From the NCBI GenBank assembly GCA_965230425.1, contig CBDDKW010000014.1:3937-67936 (forward strand): a DNA stretch of 64,000 nucleotides, in the 5' to 3' direction. How positions within the stretch are numbered: the stretch's first letter is position 1; each line of letters starts with the position of its first letter. The notes under the pieces were generated by a model. It was not told the origin of the DNA and searched no databases. It worked only from the letters and a program-made list of their open reading frames with translations. This document shows, in pieces, positions 9,701-20,000 of the stretch. Position numbers and translations under genes: made by a program. The DNA is from CBDDKW01 sp965230425. GTDB taxonomy: Bacteria; Pseudomonadota; Gammaproteobacteria; UBA1113.

Positions 9701-11732
9701 TGACGCTGGTTATATTGTACCTGTTAATGCAATAGATACCAATGAAATTGGTATCAACAAGCCTAATGTTTTTGTATTTCATGCGATTGAAGGTAACTGT
9801 AAATCTTATGATAAAATTTCTGCTAAACTAGGTGAAAGGTATAATGTATATCATGTGAACCATCCATTTAGTCATGATGCTGATATTAGTGAAGATCTAC
9901 AGGAGCGATTACTAAATTGTGAATTAACTTTTTTAGCTGATCAGTATGCGCGAGCTGTGATTAGACAGTTGAAAAAACATGATATTAATTTTGATAGGCA
10001 TAATGTCCACTTTGCTGGCTGGTCTTTTGGGGCTAATTTGGCGATACTGGTAGCTGCACGGCTGACCCAGTTAGGTTACCAGGTTGGGACTTTAACTATC
10101 ATGGATATATCATTACCAGCGAAGTTAAGACATTCAGTTGAGGTAAGTTTTAATCCATATAATAAAGCTGATCATAGCAAGGATCTATATGCATTAAATA
10201 TGGCACTATGTAAAGGGTTTGGCATCCCTTTTCCAGACGAACAATATGGTTTACAAGAGAGAGATATCAGTAACTCTCCATTTAAACAACAACTAAAAAA
10301 GTGGAAAAGAATACAACTTAATCATCTTAAAACTCAAGAGCATGCCGTACAGAATCGCAGGACTATCAATATAGTCTATTCATTGCTGATGGCACAGCTT
10401 GAGATTAATAAGAAAAAATTAGGTATAATTTCCAAACAATATAGTCGTTATTATAATGTTGAAAGAGTACTAATTGTATCTTCAAGGGATGCTTGTCGAC
10501 AAAGCGATACTCGTGAATATCTTGATCATATACTAGGTAGTGAAGTTCGTTCATATTACAGTAATCTTACTAGAGATGATGTTGGTCATTTTGGCTTGGT
10601 TAATAAATCCGATGTAATCGATCAAATAATTGATAATATGAGTGAACATATCACTCACACTGGTCAATTACGTGATTGTATTAGTACTATAAACATGCGT
10701 GGTAGAGAAGTGACTGCGCTTGCAAACCATCCTCGTTTTGATCGTGAAAATAGTCGTATTATTGATGTCACTCAGGTATTACCTAACCAACCAAATATCT
10801 GGCCAGATAAAAGAGCAAAGGACCAAGTAAAACAACATCTCTCTGCTAACCCGTATCTATTTTATAATCCTATAATGCCCAGCGATCCATCACGGCTTAG
10901 AAAGCTCAGAAAGTTACTAGTGCAGTACCGATTCCATGTGGATGCTATAGCCACTAGTCAAGATACTCAAGAAAATAGCGAAGCTCTTGAACGCATCCGT
11001 GTACATATCTTAAAAAAATTAGATGCAAATCCTCGATTACTTGAAGGGAATATTCAACATGGATATACGTGCTTTCATTATGCTGCAGAATATTGTGATC
11101 ATGCCTTATTGGTTGAGATACAGCTACGCTTGAATAAATCACAAAACAAGCAGCAGATTATTTCCATGATTATTCCTCATTGGCGGCCATATGTGTTACT
11201 TAAACGTTTTCCAAATAACTTATCATCTGCATTAATAGTTAATCATTACTTAGAAAAATTAAATGGGCTTGTTGCAAATGGCTTTAATATAAATACACCT
11301 ATTAATCAGGATAACCGTGTACTAATACATCAATTGTATATAGACAATATGTCAGTTAATTTGCAACAACTCACACGAGTATTAGTGCATTTAAGGGAAC
11401 ATGAAACCATGGATTATCTCAGGTCGGATAATCAAGCAAGGACGCTGATTCATGAAATGATTGATCATGCAGATATACAGGGATTTAATGTAATTATAAC
11501 TCAAGTACCTCCAGGGTCAGTTACAAGAGAAATTACTGATTATGCCATACAAATTTATGAAGATGCTAGCGGTGAAGCTAAAATGAAAATAAATAACATA
11601 ATAATACAATTACTCGAAAAGCTAAATAGTAACGATTTATATCAAATTGTCATGGATGATAAGTATGCGGAGTATGCACATATTATTAACCAAACTATTG
11701 GTCGACAACAGCAACGACACGCTAGATTATAA
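6702..11732 (+). CDS. Methyltransferase-like / NRPS (A-PCP-TE) / ankyrin-like fusion protein
   Basis: 1676 residues with five regions. Residues 1-310 resemble D12-class N6-adenine methyltransferases such as Dam: a PLKFWGTGERR motif, FYDICCGSGSF for SAM binding (32-42), IDACPNIINFW, and DPPY at 211-214; the usual GGK lysine is Glu here. Residues 330-905 are an adenylation domain: FTSGSTGKPKG (511-521), pocket Asp at FDA (D557), GYGLNET, RTGD, and Lys902 in the last motif. Residues 918-998 are a carrier domain, LGGSSL with Ser957 as the likely phosphopantetheine site. Residues 1020-1300 are a thioesterase: GWSFG (Ser1108), Asp1135, His1296. The remainder is helical with one ankyrin-like repeat near 1454. 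There is no condensation domain, so it probably activates one amino acid-like substrate and releases it by the thioesterase. First gene of a three-gene operon. Substrate and methylation target cannot be read. Confidence 0.85.
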   Translation: MIESPLKFWGTGERRIRQLMTIWPDERQPDKFYDICCGSGSFTLYAMQANLAKNYVMIDACPNIINFWQQVKTNSTILNAEYAALYNEVVVLDETGANTRYEQILAQFNAVEWDNIPCNATHAAHYAFLINHAQGNEVKYDGIGRSARLNISLDFASLSEHGAGVPLANFTKNLDAAKKLFEDCLGEITIRQATIADIYSDVTPNDIVILDPPYPDLDIGEQANTNTVTYYRANIDRVQLKSSIEAVVDDFDQRGINFILFYGVYATDNSTDVYLECQDKAKHYLYFDPGWEYIGHVFFGNKLKLEPNYMAHTLKPLSAVEALNSSNACEKWREEVNNTSYYPYWPAYIEEQARVNAEGIALLKVGQKTTKTITFFELNKRANQLANYLIKELAHQNTIEFQTKPVAILTIDKVENFIAMLALLKIGRTYSIIDANGDQDLTIQHLQSVCPSAVIIDKTAQSCYGDSLGDISGLQTREIINVDDAKDAITSHPSFRPNKQIKLTNNAYIHFTSGSTGKPKGVAVANRALSYAYESHLEQLELSPNDAIAQMANFAFDACQMEFLCTGAGVTLVIADSELKKYSEAEYIKQWLGNHIKPATITILVPSVMSEYIHLNLHQELRSLRLVLTTGGRAYSSILQQFANVEVEVTNAETGQVSTLNTREIVNGYGLNETTIAFSMHRYMQENEVPIGKAAIKGSKCLYQIRKLGDNSLVPDGRGSLTRVYTASEVLARVEEDEFIELCAGGICVANYYVKQGRRDEELTQRKFFTTTDPETKELIWVHRTGDKVRIDDNGNIIHLGRFDGDIKIMGARYSIEHIEEIITQGLGISTNKIAVIGVHNERQDIVNVYIENSALQETQQLITPRTVMQSLQSDIKTKTVPLRVFTVANIPLTAAQKKNRKILPSLSPKWLAIANRTQASEDEQKIIEIFQQVLEIPSEHSIDVVEETYYSLGGSSLAKLRLFNKLRDAGFEFQQEMLAVDFSVRDLANLHQLNRIFANDAGYIVPVNAIDTNEIGINKPNVFVFHAIEGNCKSYDKISAKLGERYNVYHVNHPFSHDADISEDLQERLLNCELTFLADQYARAVIRQLKKHDINFDRHNVHFAGWSFGANLAILVAARLTQLGYQVGTLTIMDISLPAKLRHSVEVSFNPYNKADHSKDLYALNMALCKGFGIPFPDEQYGLQERDISNSPFKQQLKKWKRIQLNHLKTQEHAVQNRRTINIVYSLLMAQLEINKKKLGIISKQYSRYYNVERVLIVSSRDACRQSDTREYLDHILGSEVRSYYSNLTRDDVGHFGLVNKSDVIDQIIDNMSEHITHTGQLRDCISTINMRGREVTALANHPRFDRENSRIIDVTQVLPNQPNIWPDKRAKDQVKQHLSANPYLFYNPIMPSDPSRLRKLRKLLVQYRFHVDAIATSQDTQENSEALERIRVHILKKLDANPRLLEGNIQHGYTCFHYAAEYCDHALLVEIQLRLNKSQNKQQIISMIIPHWRPYVLLKRFPNNLSSALIVNHYLEKLNGLVANGFNINTPINQDNRVLIHQLYIDNMSVNLQQLTRVLVHLREHETMDYLRSDNQARTLIHEMIDHADIQGFNVIITQVPPGSVTREITDYAIQIYEDASGEAKMKINNIIIQLLEKLNSNDLYQIVMDDKYAEYAHIINQTIGRQQQRHARL

Positions 11733-11779
11733 TGTACAAATCAAAAGTGATTTATAAAAATATCTATGAGGAGTAAACT

Positions 11780-14700
11780 ATGCGCAGTTTAATGGAAAAG
11801 AGAAAAATTCAAGTATCTGCATTAAAAAATGCAATGAATAAGGTTGACTTTCAGCGAGTACAACAAATTTTGAAAACTATTGACTATGACTGTCATAGCT
11901 TTTTAATTCAGAACGCAGTCGTCGATGTTAATAAAGTAGATATAGAGGGAAGAACTTTATTACATCATGCTGCACTAAATGATGATGTTAAAGCTATTGG
12001 ATTACTACTTCAACTCGGAGCTGACGCTACTATACGTGATAGAGAAAAAAATACTGCATTAGATTACGCTTTACATCATCGACACACAGATGCTGCGAAA
12101 ACTCTTATTACTAATACTACAGGACGTGTTTGCTTACATGGGATTAGTTATCAAAACGCAGCGATTCAAACACTTGCTAGCCTACTAGAAGATAATATTG
12201 TCATCGATGAATTAATTTTAGGTGAATGGTTAGCGAGACCGAAACGTAGCGAGGGATTTTACCAACTCAGTGATGAATCATTGCAGGTACTCATAGCAAA
12301 TATTACACCTGAGAATAAGTTACATACTTTAAAAATTGCCTATCAACAGGGTTTAACTGAAGCAGGTCTTAATGGTTTAGAAGCTGCCAGTAGGAATAGC
12401 CCACAGTTGAAAAATCTCGATTTATCAGATGTTAAGTATATTGCAGTGGAGACCTATCAGGCCGTACTTCGTTCTTTACGCGCAAATAATCGAGAAATAG
12501 AGCATTTACGACTTAATCACAGTCCTCACTGCCAAGCAATATTGCCCGATCTTGTGGATTTAATCAGAGAGACTACCTCACTTATACGTCTTGATTTAGA
12601 ATTCAATCGATTTACATTTTCTGAAATGAAACAAATATTTCAAGCTATTAAAGATAATTACCTAAGTAATATATCTGATGGTAGATATGCCGGGATAGTC
12701 GAATTACATATCCTTAACGATAATAGTACTCAATATCAGTTCAGCCATGAAGAATGGCAAGAGCTTATTGCCATTATTACTGAGATTAAGAGTTTACGGG
12801 TATTGAATTTACGTCATCTTATCCATGCAGGTAATATCGAACCAGTAGCTGAGCTGATGGACCAACGGCCTGAATTATTTGTGATGACAGCTTATCCAGC
12901 TAAGTCTGAGGACAATGATAGTAATATACTTGCCAGGCTGAATAGCTTCATTACCCAGGGAAACCGAGTTAAATATCTTGAAGTCCAAGGCAGTCAATTA
13001 ATAATTGATGATATAAAAAATATTATATCTACATTGCTATATTTGCCTCATCATTTACAAAGTTTGCGTCTATTAAAAGCATCTGGTGATACACATGAAC
13101 TATCTTACTATCAAGAGATAATAAATAAATTAGTCAAGCAACAATTACGCGTGAGTAGATTAGCAGATGCAATAAAGCGCGGCGATTTAGCATATTTGCA
13201 GCGTAAGATATTTGCCTATGCCGATTTTAACCGAGTTAATGCGCCTGGTAGTGATAGTCTTGAACAGGTGGTTTTATCAATGAAAAGTTCAGATGAAAAT
13301 CAAATTTCGATTGAACTCTTGTTAGCAGGGTTACCCGTAGAGTTATTAGATGCTCAAATGCGCGCTCATACCGGTAAAAGTCTATTATTACATGCGGTTG
13401 AAAATAGGCAGATAGGAATTACTCGTTGGTTGTTATCTAATTATTACCGTCTAACGGAAGGAAGCTATTCACATACTCATGTTTTAGAGGTTTTAGAGTA
13501 TGCCAGAAAAGAAAAACTTAGTAGCTTAGCTGAATTGTTAGAGAGCTATCTGGCAATGTCTGAACTTGATATTGAATCAGACACAAATACCTTGGTTCTA
13601 TCAACTGAACTGCCTGCTTTTAGCCTACTTAATCGTATTCGAATGAATGATCCAAGTTTAGATAAGCTCTCTGTGGAGTATCTAGGTCTACCTTTGACTG
13701 AGTCTAGGATGAGAACGCTGAGACAATCGCTCAATAGGAATACACATATACATAAATTGTACTGGGGTAGTGATTCAGAATTAGTAAGTACACACTTAGC
13801 CATACTACAGTCACTAAAAGCCCATCCAAATATTCGTTCATTGCACTTTAATGGCCATACTTTCCCATTTGCATGGGTGAATACAATAGGGGAATTTTTA
13901 GTAAGGATTAATCATTCAAATTCGGGTATTCGCGAATTAAAGTTAAGCCATTGTCGATTTACTCCTGAAGCATTTGCATGCCTTCTAAAACACATAAAAA
14001 AATCGACAAGCTTAAAACAGTTAGATTTAAGCGGATGTCAACTGAGTTCAGCACAATTACTTACATTAGCCAAGGCACTGGAGAGTAAAACATTAACTTA
14101 TCTAGATTTAAGTGGTAATCAGTTTAATAGAGAATCTATCGCTGCCATAACAAATACATGTAAAGATAACTATGTGTTACGAACTTTAAAATTAAATCAT
14201 ATTAACTCTAATGAAATAATCGGAGCTACTGCAGCATGGAATGATTTATTTAAAGCATTACCTACTAGTCTATTGGCTATCGAAATTTCGGGTAATAGCA
14301 TCCAAAACATCAGCTCAGAAGTGATCTGTCCACATGCTGGTGCACGTATAGACTTGTCTAATAATTTAATTATAGATGATGTTTTTTATGATTTGATGCG
14401 TGCCATTGCGCAGTATGGGAAAATATTTAGGCAGCTTGATTTTAGTTATAATTCAATAACTGCTACTGGGTTGCAACAATGTATTAGCCGTATTAGTGAA
14501 GTGCGGTCTTTTGTACAAGAATGTAAGCTGAAACAAGATGATTGCAAGAGTTTTGAATTAACATCTCAGCAATTTTCAGCATGGCTGTGTGATAATAACT
14601 ACACTTTTTTTCTGAGAAAAATTGAACAAGGCGAAATAAATACAATTCGAAAATTATTATTAAGCAGGTTGGATATTAATGAGCAACATACCTTTATCAT

Positions 14701-16942
14701 GCCGGATGGTACACAGAGCTGTGTCTCACCACTAATGCTAGCTTGCATTTATGGTCAAGAAGAAATAGCAAAATTATTGATGCACCGTGGCGCATCTATA
14801 GATGAGCTAACTGATAATGGCAAGAGTTTATTACACTTGGCGGCAGAATTCTCACCTAGCTTGATAGTTGATTTATTCAGTTATGGTCTTAGTTTGAATA
14901 CTCAGGACATGCATGGTAATACCGCTCTGCATCAGGCTGTACTATCAAATATGCTTGAGGCAGTACAAATATTACTTGATTTAGGTGCAGATACAGGTGT
15001 TTTAAACAGGCAAGGTAAAACAGCAATAGCCCTTGCTGCGGAGCATGGATTTGCCGATATTAAATTTCAATTATCTGAGCTGTCCCGTTTATTTCAGTCT
15101 GTAGAACTAGATCAGCTAGATAAAATACAAGGCTTGATTACTGATATCGAGCAAGCTAGACAAATACGTAATATTCAAGGTGAAAATTTATTAGAATGTG
15201 CAATTCGTTCAGATTCAATAAATGTAGCTAGTTGGTTAGTACAACATGTTGGTTTTGCGATAGATGTAGTTAATCATCCTAGCGAAAATACACCACTTGA
15301 ACAAGCTGTAAATAGTGGTGATGCAGCACTCGTTGCTGGTCTATTACAAGCAAATAGCCAAAAGCATCTTGATAGCCAGGTTGTTAAACAAGCATGGCAG
15401 CAAGCACATCGTTCAAAGCATCCCCAAATACGTGATCTACTGGCTCAACATATCCAAATACCATTACACATACGAGCGTATGATAAGCTGCTAGAACAGA
15501 GCAGTTCGTCATCGCAAGCCGCTAGAGACGCGCTACATGAGTTCCTACAAGATTACCCGGGTTTTGAGCGTAGTATCCGAGGTAGTCAACCTATATCTGA
15601 ATGGTTAGACTTACTCAAGGAGGTTGACTATCGCAAATGTAATACTACCAAAAAAGGCCAGTTGCCTTTAGTACTCTTGATCGATGGCTTATTGACGCAT
15701 AAACATGACGTAACGGATGAACATCTCCAAAATATTGAGCAGGTTATTCCAATCTATATCAATGAAACTGAGGAGCATTTGTTAGCAATTAATTGCAATT
15801 TTATTATACACCGGGCATTACAGATAGAACCTGCTGTTATCGCCATAGTAAAATTACTGATTGAATCAGGTCGATTTTCTTTGCATTTTATCGACCATAT
15901 GGGCCGTAGCCCATTGCACTATGCTGTGATTGGATGTGAATGGGAATTAATTGAAATATTACTTCTATTAGGTTGCCGACCTGATATTAAAGATAAGTAT
16001 GGTAAATCTGCCTTCGACTATGCTAATCAAGATATTACTGTAAGGATGCAGCAAACTCTTCAGCCAGAGTTATTGATAAAAACATTAGTGGGAATTTTAG
16101 AGAATACCTTACCTGATGCAACCATGCTATCTATCCTCGTGGAGAATATAAACGGATTATTAGCGCAAATGAATGATGAGATTACTTTTGCGCGGGCATC
16201 TATGCAAAGGCAAGAACGTGGCAATCCTATTACTGCAAACGTGGTTCATAGAGCAATGCATAAGTCGGTAAGTAGGTATAGGCCGCAAAAGTTAGCTTCT
16301 GCACTTATGCAACAATCTACTATTTTTAATAAGCGCGGTAATGCGTCATCAATAGCTAACACTGACAACTGGTATACTGATGTACAAATAACTGATTTAT
16401 TGGAACATTTATTAAATCAATCTGAGCAAGAGCAGTTTATCATGCCTCTTGAGGCCCATCACCGAGATTTTAGGACTATATTGAGTAATTGTCTTGCAAG
16501 AGCAATGACTAATTTGCAAGATGAGTCTTCAGCAAATCAAGAATTAGTGATCTATGTTCCTATAAGGATTAATAGTAATCATTGGGTAGGCGTAATGATT
16601 TGTACTTATGATGATGCTTATTTTAATCCCGTAATTCACTATATTGATCCAAAAGCAGGAAGTTTACCTGGTGTTATCAGTGATGCACTGATGAATATTT
16701 TCCCTGAATTGTGTCTCAGCAATATCATTGTCAATACAATTGCTTATCAAGCAGCAAATGATGGGGAGAATTGTGGCCCATGGTTGGTAAGAATCTTTGA
16801 GCATTATCATAATCATGGAAGATTTCCAGAGGAGAATGAATATGCAGTTAACTCAATTCGTGAAGAGCATCAGACCATATTGTCTAATATGAATACAATG
16901 ACTGATGATACTGTGCACCGAGTAGCTTCAAATAGAAGGTAG
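11780..16942 (+). CDS. Ankyrin/LRR protein with C-terminal CE-clan (Ulp1-like) cysteine protease
   Basis: 1720 residues; a GAGGAG-type ribosome binding site precedes the ATG. Ankyrin repeats lie at about 48-112. Ribonuclease-inhibitor-like leucine-rich repeats lie at about 180-450 and 660-920 (for example LKQLDLSGCQLSS). More ankyrin repeats follow at about 980-1110 and 1370-1420. The C-terminal ~200 residues look like a Ulp1/SENP or bacterial CE-clan deubiquitinase: NWYTD (Trp1531), NHW with His1601, YIDP with Asp1623, Gln1657, and GENCGPW with Cys1665, in the order His-Asp-Gln-Cys. Bacterial members of this clan are mostly injected into eukaryotic cells, where they cleave ubiquitin or SUMO or acetylate proteins. 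It is the second gene of the operon, 47 bases after the first. Host-directed activity is inferred; the triad is visible. Confidence 0.85.
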   Translation: MRSLMEKRKIQVSALKNAMNKVDFQRVQQILKTIDYDCHSFLIQNAVVDVNKVDIEGRTLLHHAALNDDVKAIGLLLQLGADATIRDREKNTALDYALHHRHTDAAKTLITNTTGRVCLHGISYQNAAIQTLASLLEDNIVIDELILGEWLARPKRSEGFYQLSDESLQVLIANITPENKLHTLKIAYQQGLTEAGLNGLEAASRNSPQLKNLDLSDVKYIAVETYQAVLRSLRANNREIEHLRLNHSPHCQAILPDLVDLIRETTSLIRLDLEFNRFTFSEMKQIFQAIKDNYLSNISDGRYAGIVELHILNDNSTQYQFSHEEWQELIAIITEIKSLRVLNLRHLIHAGNIEPVAELMDQRPELFVMTAYPAKSEDNDSNILARLNSFITQGNRVKYLEVQGSQLIIDDIKNIISTLLYLPHHLQSLRLLKASGDTHELSYYQEIINKLVKQQLRVSRLADAIKRGDLAYLQRKIFAYADFNRVNAPGSDSLEQVVLSMKSSDENQISIELLLAGLPVELLDAQMRAHTGKSLLLHAVENRQIGITRWLLSNYYRLTEGSYSHTHVLEVLEYARKEKLSSLAELLESYLAMSELDIESDTNTLVLSTELPAFSLLNRIRMNDPSLDKLSVEYLGLPLTESRMRTLRQSLNRNTHIHKLYWGSDSELVSTHLAILQSLKAHPNIRSLHFNGHTFPFAWVNTIGEFLVRINHSNSGIRELKLSHCRFTPEAFACLLKHIKKSTSLKQLDLSGCQLSSAQLLTLAKALESKTLTYLDLSGNQFNRESIAAITNTCKDNYVLRTLKLNHINSNEIIGATAAWNDLFKALPTSLLAIEISGNSIQNISSEVICPHAGARIDLSNNLIIDDVFYDLMRAIAQYGKIFRQLDFSYNSITATGLQQCISRISEVRSFVQECKLKQDDCKSFELTSQQFSAWLCDNNYTFFLRKIEQGEINTIRKLLLSRLDINEQHTFIMPDGTQSCVSPLMLACIYGQEEIAKLLMHRGASIDELTDNGKSLLHLAAEFSPSLIVDLFSYGLSLNTQDMHGNTALHQAVLSNMLEAVQILLDLGADTGVLNRQGKTAIALAAEHGFADIKFQLSELSRLFQSVELDQLDKIQGLITDIEQARQIRNIQGENLLECAIRSDSINVASWLVQHVGFAIDVVNHPSENTPLEQAVNSGDAALVAGLLQANSQKHLDSQVVKQAWQQAHRSKHPQIRDLLAQHIQIPLHIRAYDKLLEQSSSSSQAARDALHEFLQDYPGFERSIRGSQPISEWLDLLKEVDYRKCNTTKKGQLPLVLLIDGLLTHKHDVTDEHLQNIEQVIPIYINETEEHLLAINCNFIIHRALQIEPAVIAIVKLLIESGRFSLHFIDHMGRSPLHYAVIGCEWELIEILLLLGCRPDIKDKYGKSAFDYANQDITVRMQQTLQPELLIKTLVGILENTLPDATMLSILVENINGLLAQMNDEITFARASMQRQERGNPITANVVHRAMHKSVSRYRPQKLASALMQQSTIFNKRGNASSIANTDNWYTDVQITDLLEHLLNQSEQEQFIMPLEAHHRDFRTILSNCLARAMTNLQDESSANQELVIYVPIRINSNHWVGVMICTYDDAYFNPVIHYIDPKAGSLPGVISDALMNIFPELCLSNIIVNTIAYQAANDGENCGPWLVRIFEHYHNHGRFPEENEYAVNSIREEHQTILSNMNTMTDDTVHRVASNRR

Positions 16943-17011
16943 TGCATTTTAAATTTACAGAATAAGTTTTTAATTAATTATTTTAAAGTTCAAGATAGAG
17001 GAGTATTCGTC

Positions 17012-20000
17012 ATGGATAATAACCAAGAACTAGATCAGCTTTTATCGACAGTCATTGCTTGCATAGCTGAAGACAATGTAGGTAAGTTACATCAATTTTT
17101 ACTAGCAGGTTATCCCATAAATCATGTATTTAAATTTATATACAATCCTAATGATTATTCTCAGGCAGTACGTGAAAAAGTAGCAACTAGTCACCCAAAT
17201 ATCGAGCATAAACCTTATGAAAATTGGACACTATCACACTTAGCAGCATTTTTTGGAAGTGAGCAATGTTTAAAGGTGTTAGTTAGCCGTGGTGCAAATA
17301 TAGCACAAATTAGTACTTACAAGATTAATGCCTTACACATGGCCTGTAGAAATAGGTACATATCTTTGAATACTATTGAAGCTATCTTGACTAACTGCCG
17401 TGAAACCAGTGCAGTTAATCAGTCGGATAATGCCGGTCACCGCCCGCTTAATTGGATATTAGAAAGTCAACGTACTGACATCAAACATACAGTGGAATTG
17501 TTATTAGAAGCTGGTGCAGAAATTAATTATCATGATTGTCCTGAAGTAACGGATGCTACCCCTCTATTTTATGCTATCGCTTTAGGTAATGTTGAACTAT
17601 GTGAGTTACTACTCAATTATAATGCAGATCCTAATGCGCTTTGCCATGACAGTGATTTTAATACTGCTCGTCAACAGCGAATTGAAAATAATCAGCCACA
17701 TAATCAACATACTGCTTTACATTATGCAATAATCCACAACAAATTAGATATGATACGGCTGCTGCTTAAAAGAGGTGCAGATCCTTTTGTTCAGGATAGT
17801 AATGCTAGAAATGCATTAGAGCTTGCTATTGATCATGAGAATGTCGAAGCAGTAGATTTACTGACAATATTTATGTTTGAGCCGCCTCGCTATAGTGAAG
17901 CTAAACAATACCAATTTTTAGGACTGGGCGATAGCTATACTAGTGCTTACTCGCCTTTACGTAGAGCGTGTGAGATAGGCAATCTTGCTATAGTAAAATT
18001 ATTGGTAGCTAGGGGAGCTGGTTACAATTTAACATACTACACGGCTGGAAGTGATAAACAGAGTGACAATCTAGTTGGCCATGTAAATCAGCAGCAACTG
18101 GCTGGCTATATAGATGCAGCAGGTGGTAATGAATCTGAGATTGGTAAATATTTGCATGAGTATTTCAATAATTATTTGAATTCTGCTGATGCTAGGTTAC
18201 TAATTTCGGCTATTCAGGGTGACACGCATGAAATGCAAATGGCATTACAGGCTGGTGCCGATTTACATGCCCGTGCCAGGTTTGGTTTATTTTATGAAAA
18301 ATATCCTAGTGATAAAAATCACTTATTAATTGATGCTGGACCATCAGCTTTACATATCGCTTTTGTGTATAGGCAGGAACAATATATACATTGCTTAATT
18401 GACAGTGGTTTTTATATCGATTATCGTAATTATTCTTCTAGTGCGACATTATTGCACTGGGTCGCGGGTGATTTTTCTCAATCACAAGATGATCATTTTC
18501 TTGAATCTATATTTGATTTTGTATTGCTTAGAGGTGCAGATATCAATGCTCTTGACCACACCGGAACGTCACCATTGTGCTATTCTGCGTATTATGGTGT
18601 ACCTAAAACTGCCAAATTACTATTAGTTAATGGTGCAGATTTTCGTTTACGCATCGGTTTTAATCCGAAGACGTTAACGGGTGGTAATGCTAGTGAAATA
18701 GCTCATTATCAGTATCAACAGCGCAGGCTTGGACGCTTACTCGATGTGGCAAGAATCATCGATGAGTTTACTCAATCTAGTGCGGCTGAATTGTTATATG
18801 AAAATATTTTACAGAGTATATATGATGGTAACACTATAAAATCCCCAGTAGATCTGAGTGATATTGATTTGACCGTTAGCCAATTAGTGGAATTATTCAT
18901 GGCAATAATTTCCTATAATCGACCCATTTGTCTCAGGCTCAGTAATGTTTCATCTATTAGCGTATTAAAATATATTATTGAAAATAGACCGGATAGCTTT
19001 GAGCGAACTGTCCAAATTATAGAAAATGTCAATGTTGTAGATACAGAACAATGTAATGTATTGCATTGGATACTTGATAGCACAGCTTTAACAATTGATA
19101 AAAAATGCGAATTAGTAGCTGTAGTATTGCAAAGCAATGTTGATATTGATCAACAAGAAAAGATAACTCGAGATTCAGTACTACATAAAGCTGCTAAATT
19201 GGGTGATGAAGAGCTGTGTATGCAACTCATTAATCATGGTGCGAATTTAGAGGCAGTTAATAATAATGGCAATAAGCCATATGAAATATCAGGTCTGTCA
19301 TCTCGGCTAAAATTCATTTTATCTCCAGACTATCACTTATTTAATAGCTTAGCATCTATTGAATTAAAGGACTTTGAAAACAAATTTGCGGATAAAACTG
19401 GCCATGCACATCAAGTGGATGATGTCGGTAATAGCTTTTTGCATAAAGCTGTAGAATATCGACGTTTAGATATTGTGAAATATTTACTGTCACAAAATGT
19501 GCCAATAAATCAGTTGAACCATAGGGGAGAAACACCATTACATATAGCGGTTAAAAATGGTGATATAGCCACTGTGAATGAATTGATAAGACATGGAGCA
19601 AGAAGCAATATTTACAGAAAACTGGATAATAAGTCGGTGTGGCATTTAGCTCATGAAGGTAGCCATCGTGAAATTACAGAAATATTAGCTCGTGCTTTAA
19701 ATGACAACGAACCAACAGGTATGAATAGTTTCAGAGAACCAGTAATTGGACAATGGTTATCTACACCTGTACAGACAAAAGCTGGCGAATTAGAAGGCAA
19801 ATTATTTGAACGCGACCTTTTGTTGTATACTCAGGCAAAATTACATCCTAAACAAAAAGCAGGGCAAGTATTCGACCAGCATTTTAATACGACTACTGAG
19901 TTAAAACATGTGGTTGATAGTTTATTGCTAGCTTCAATGTCTGAATTTTACGATCAGCATCCAGGTTTAACGGATACAACTGAAGCACATCTTGACAGCA

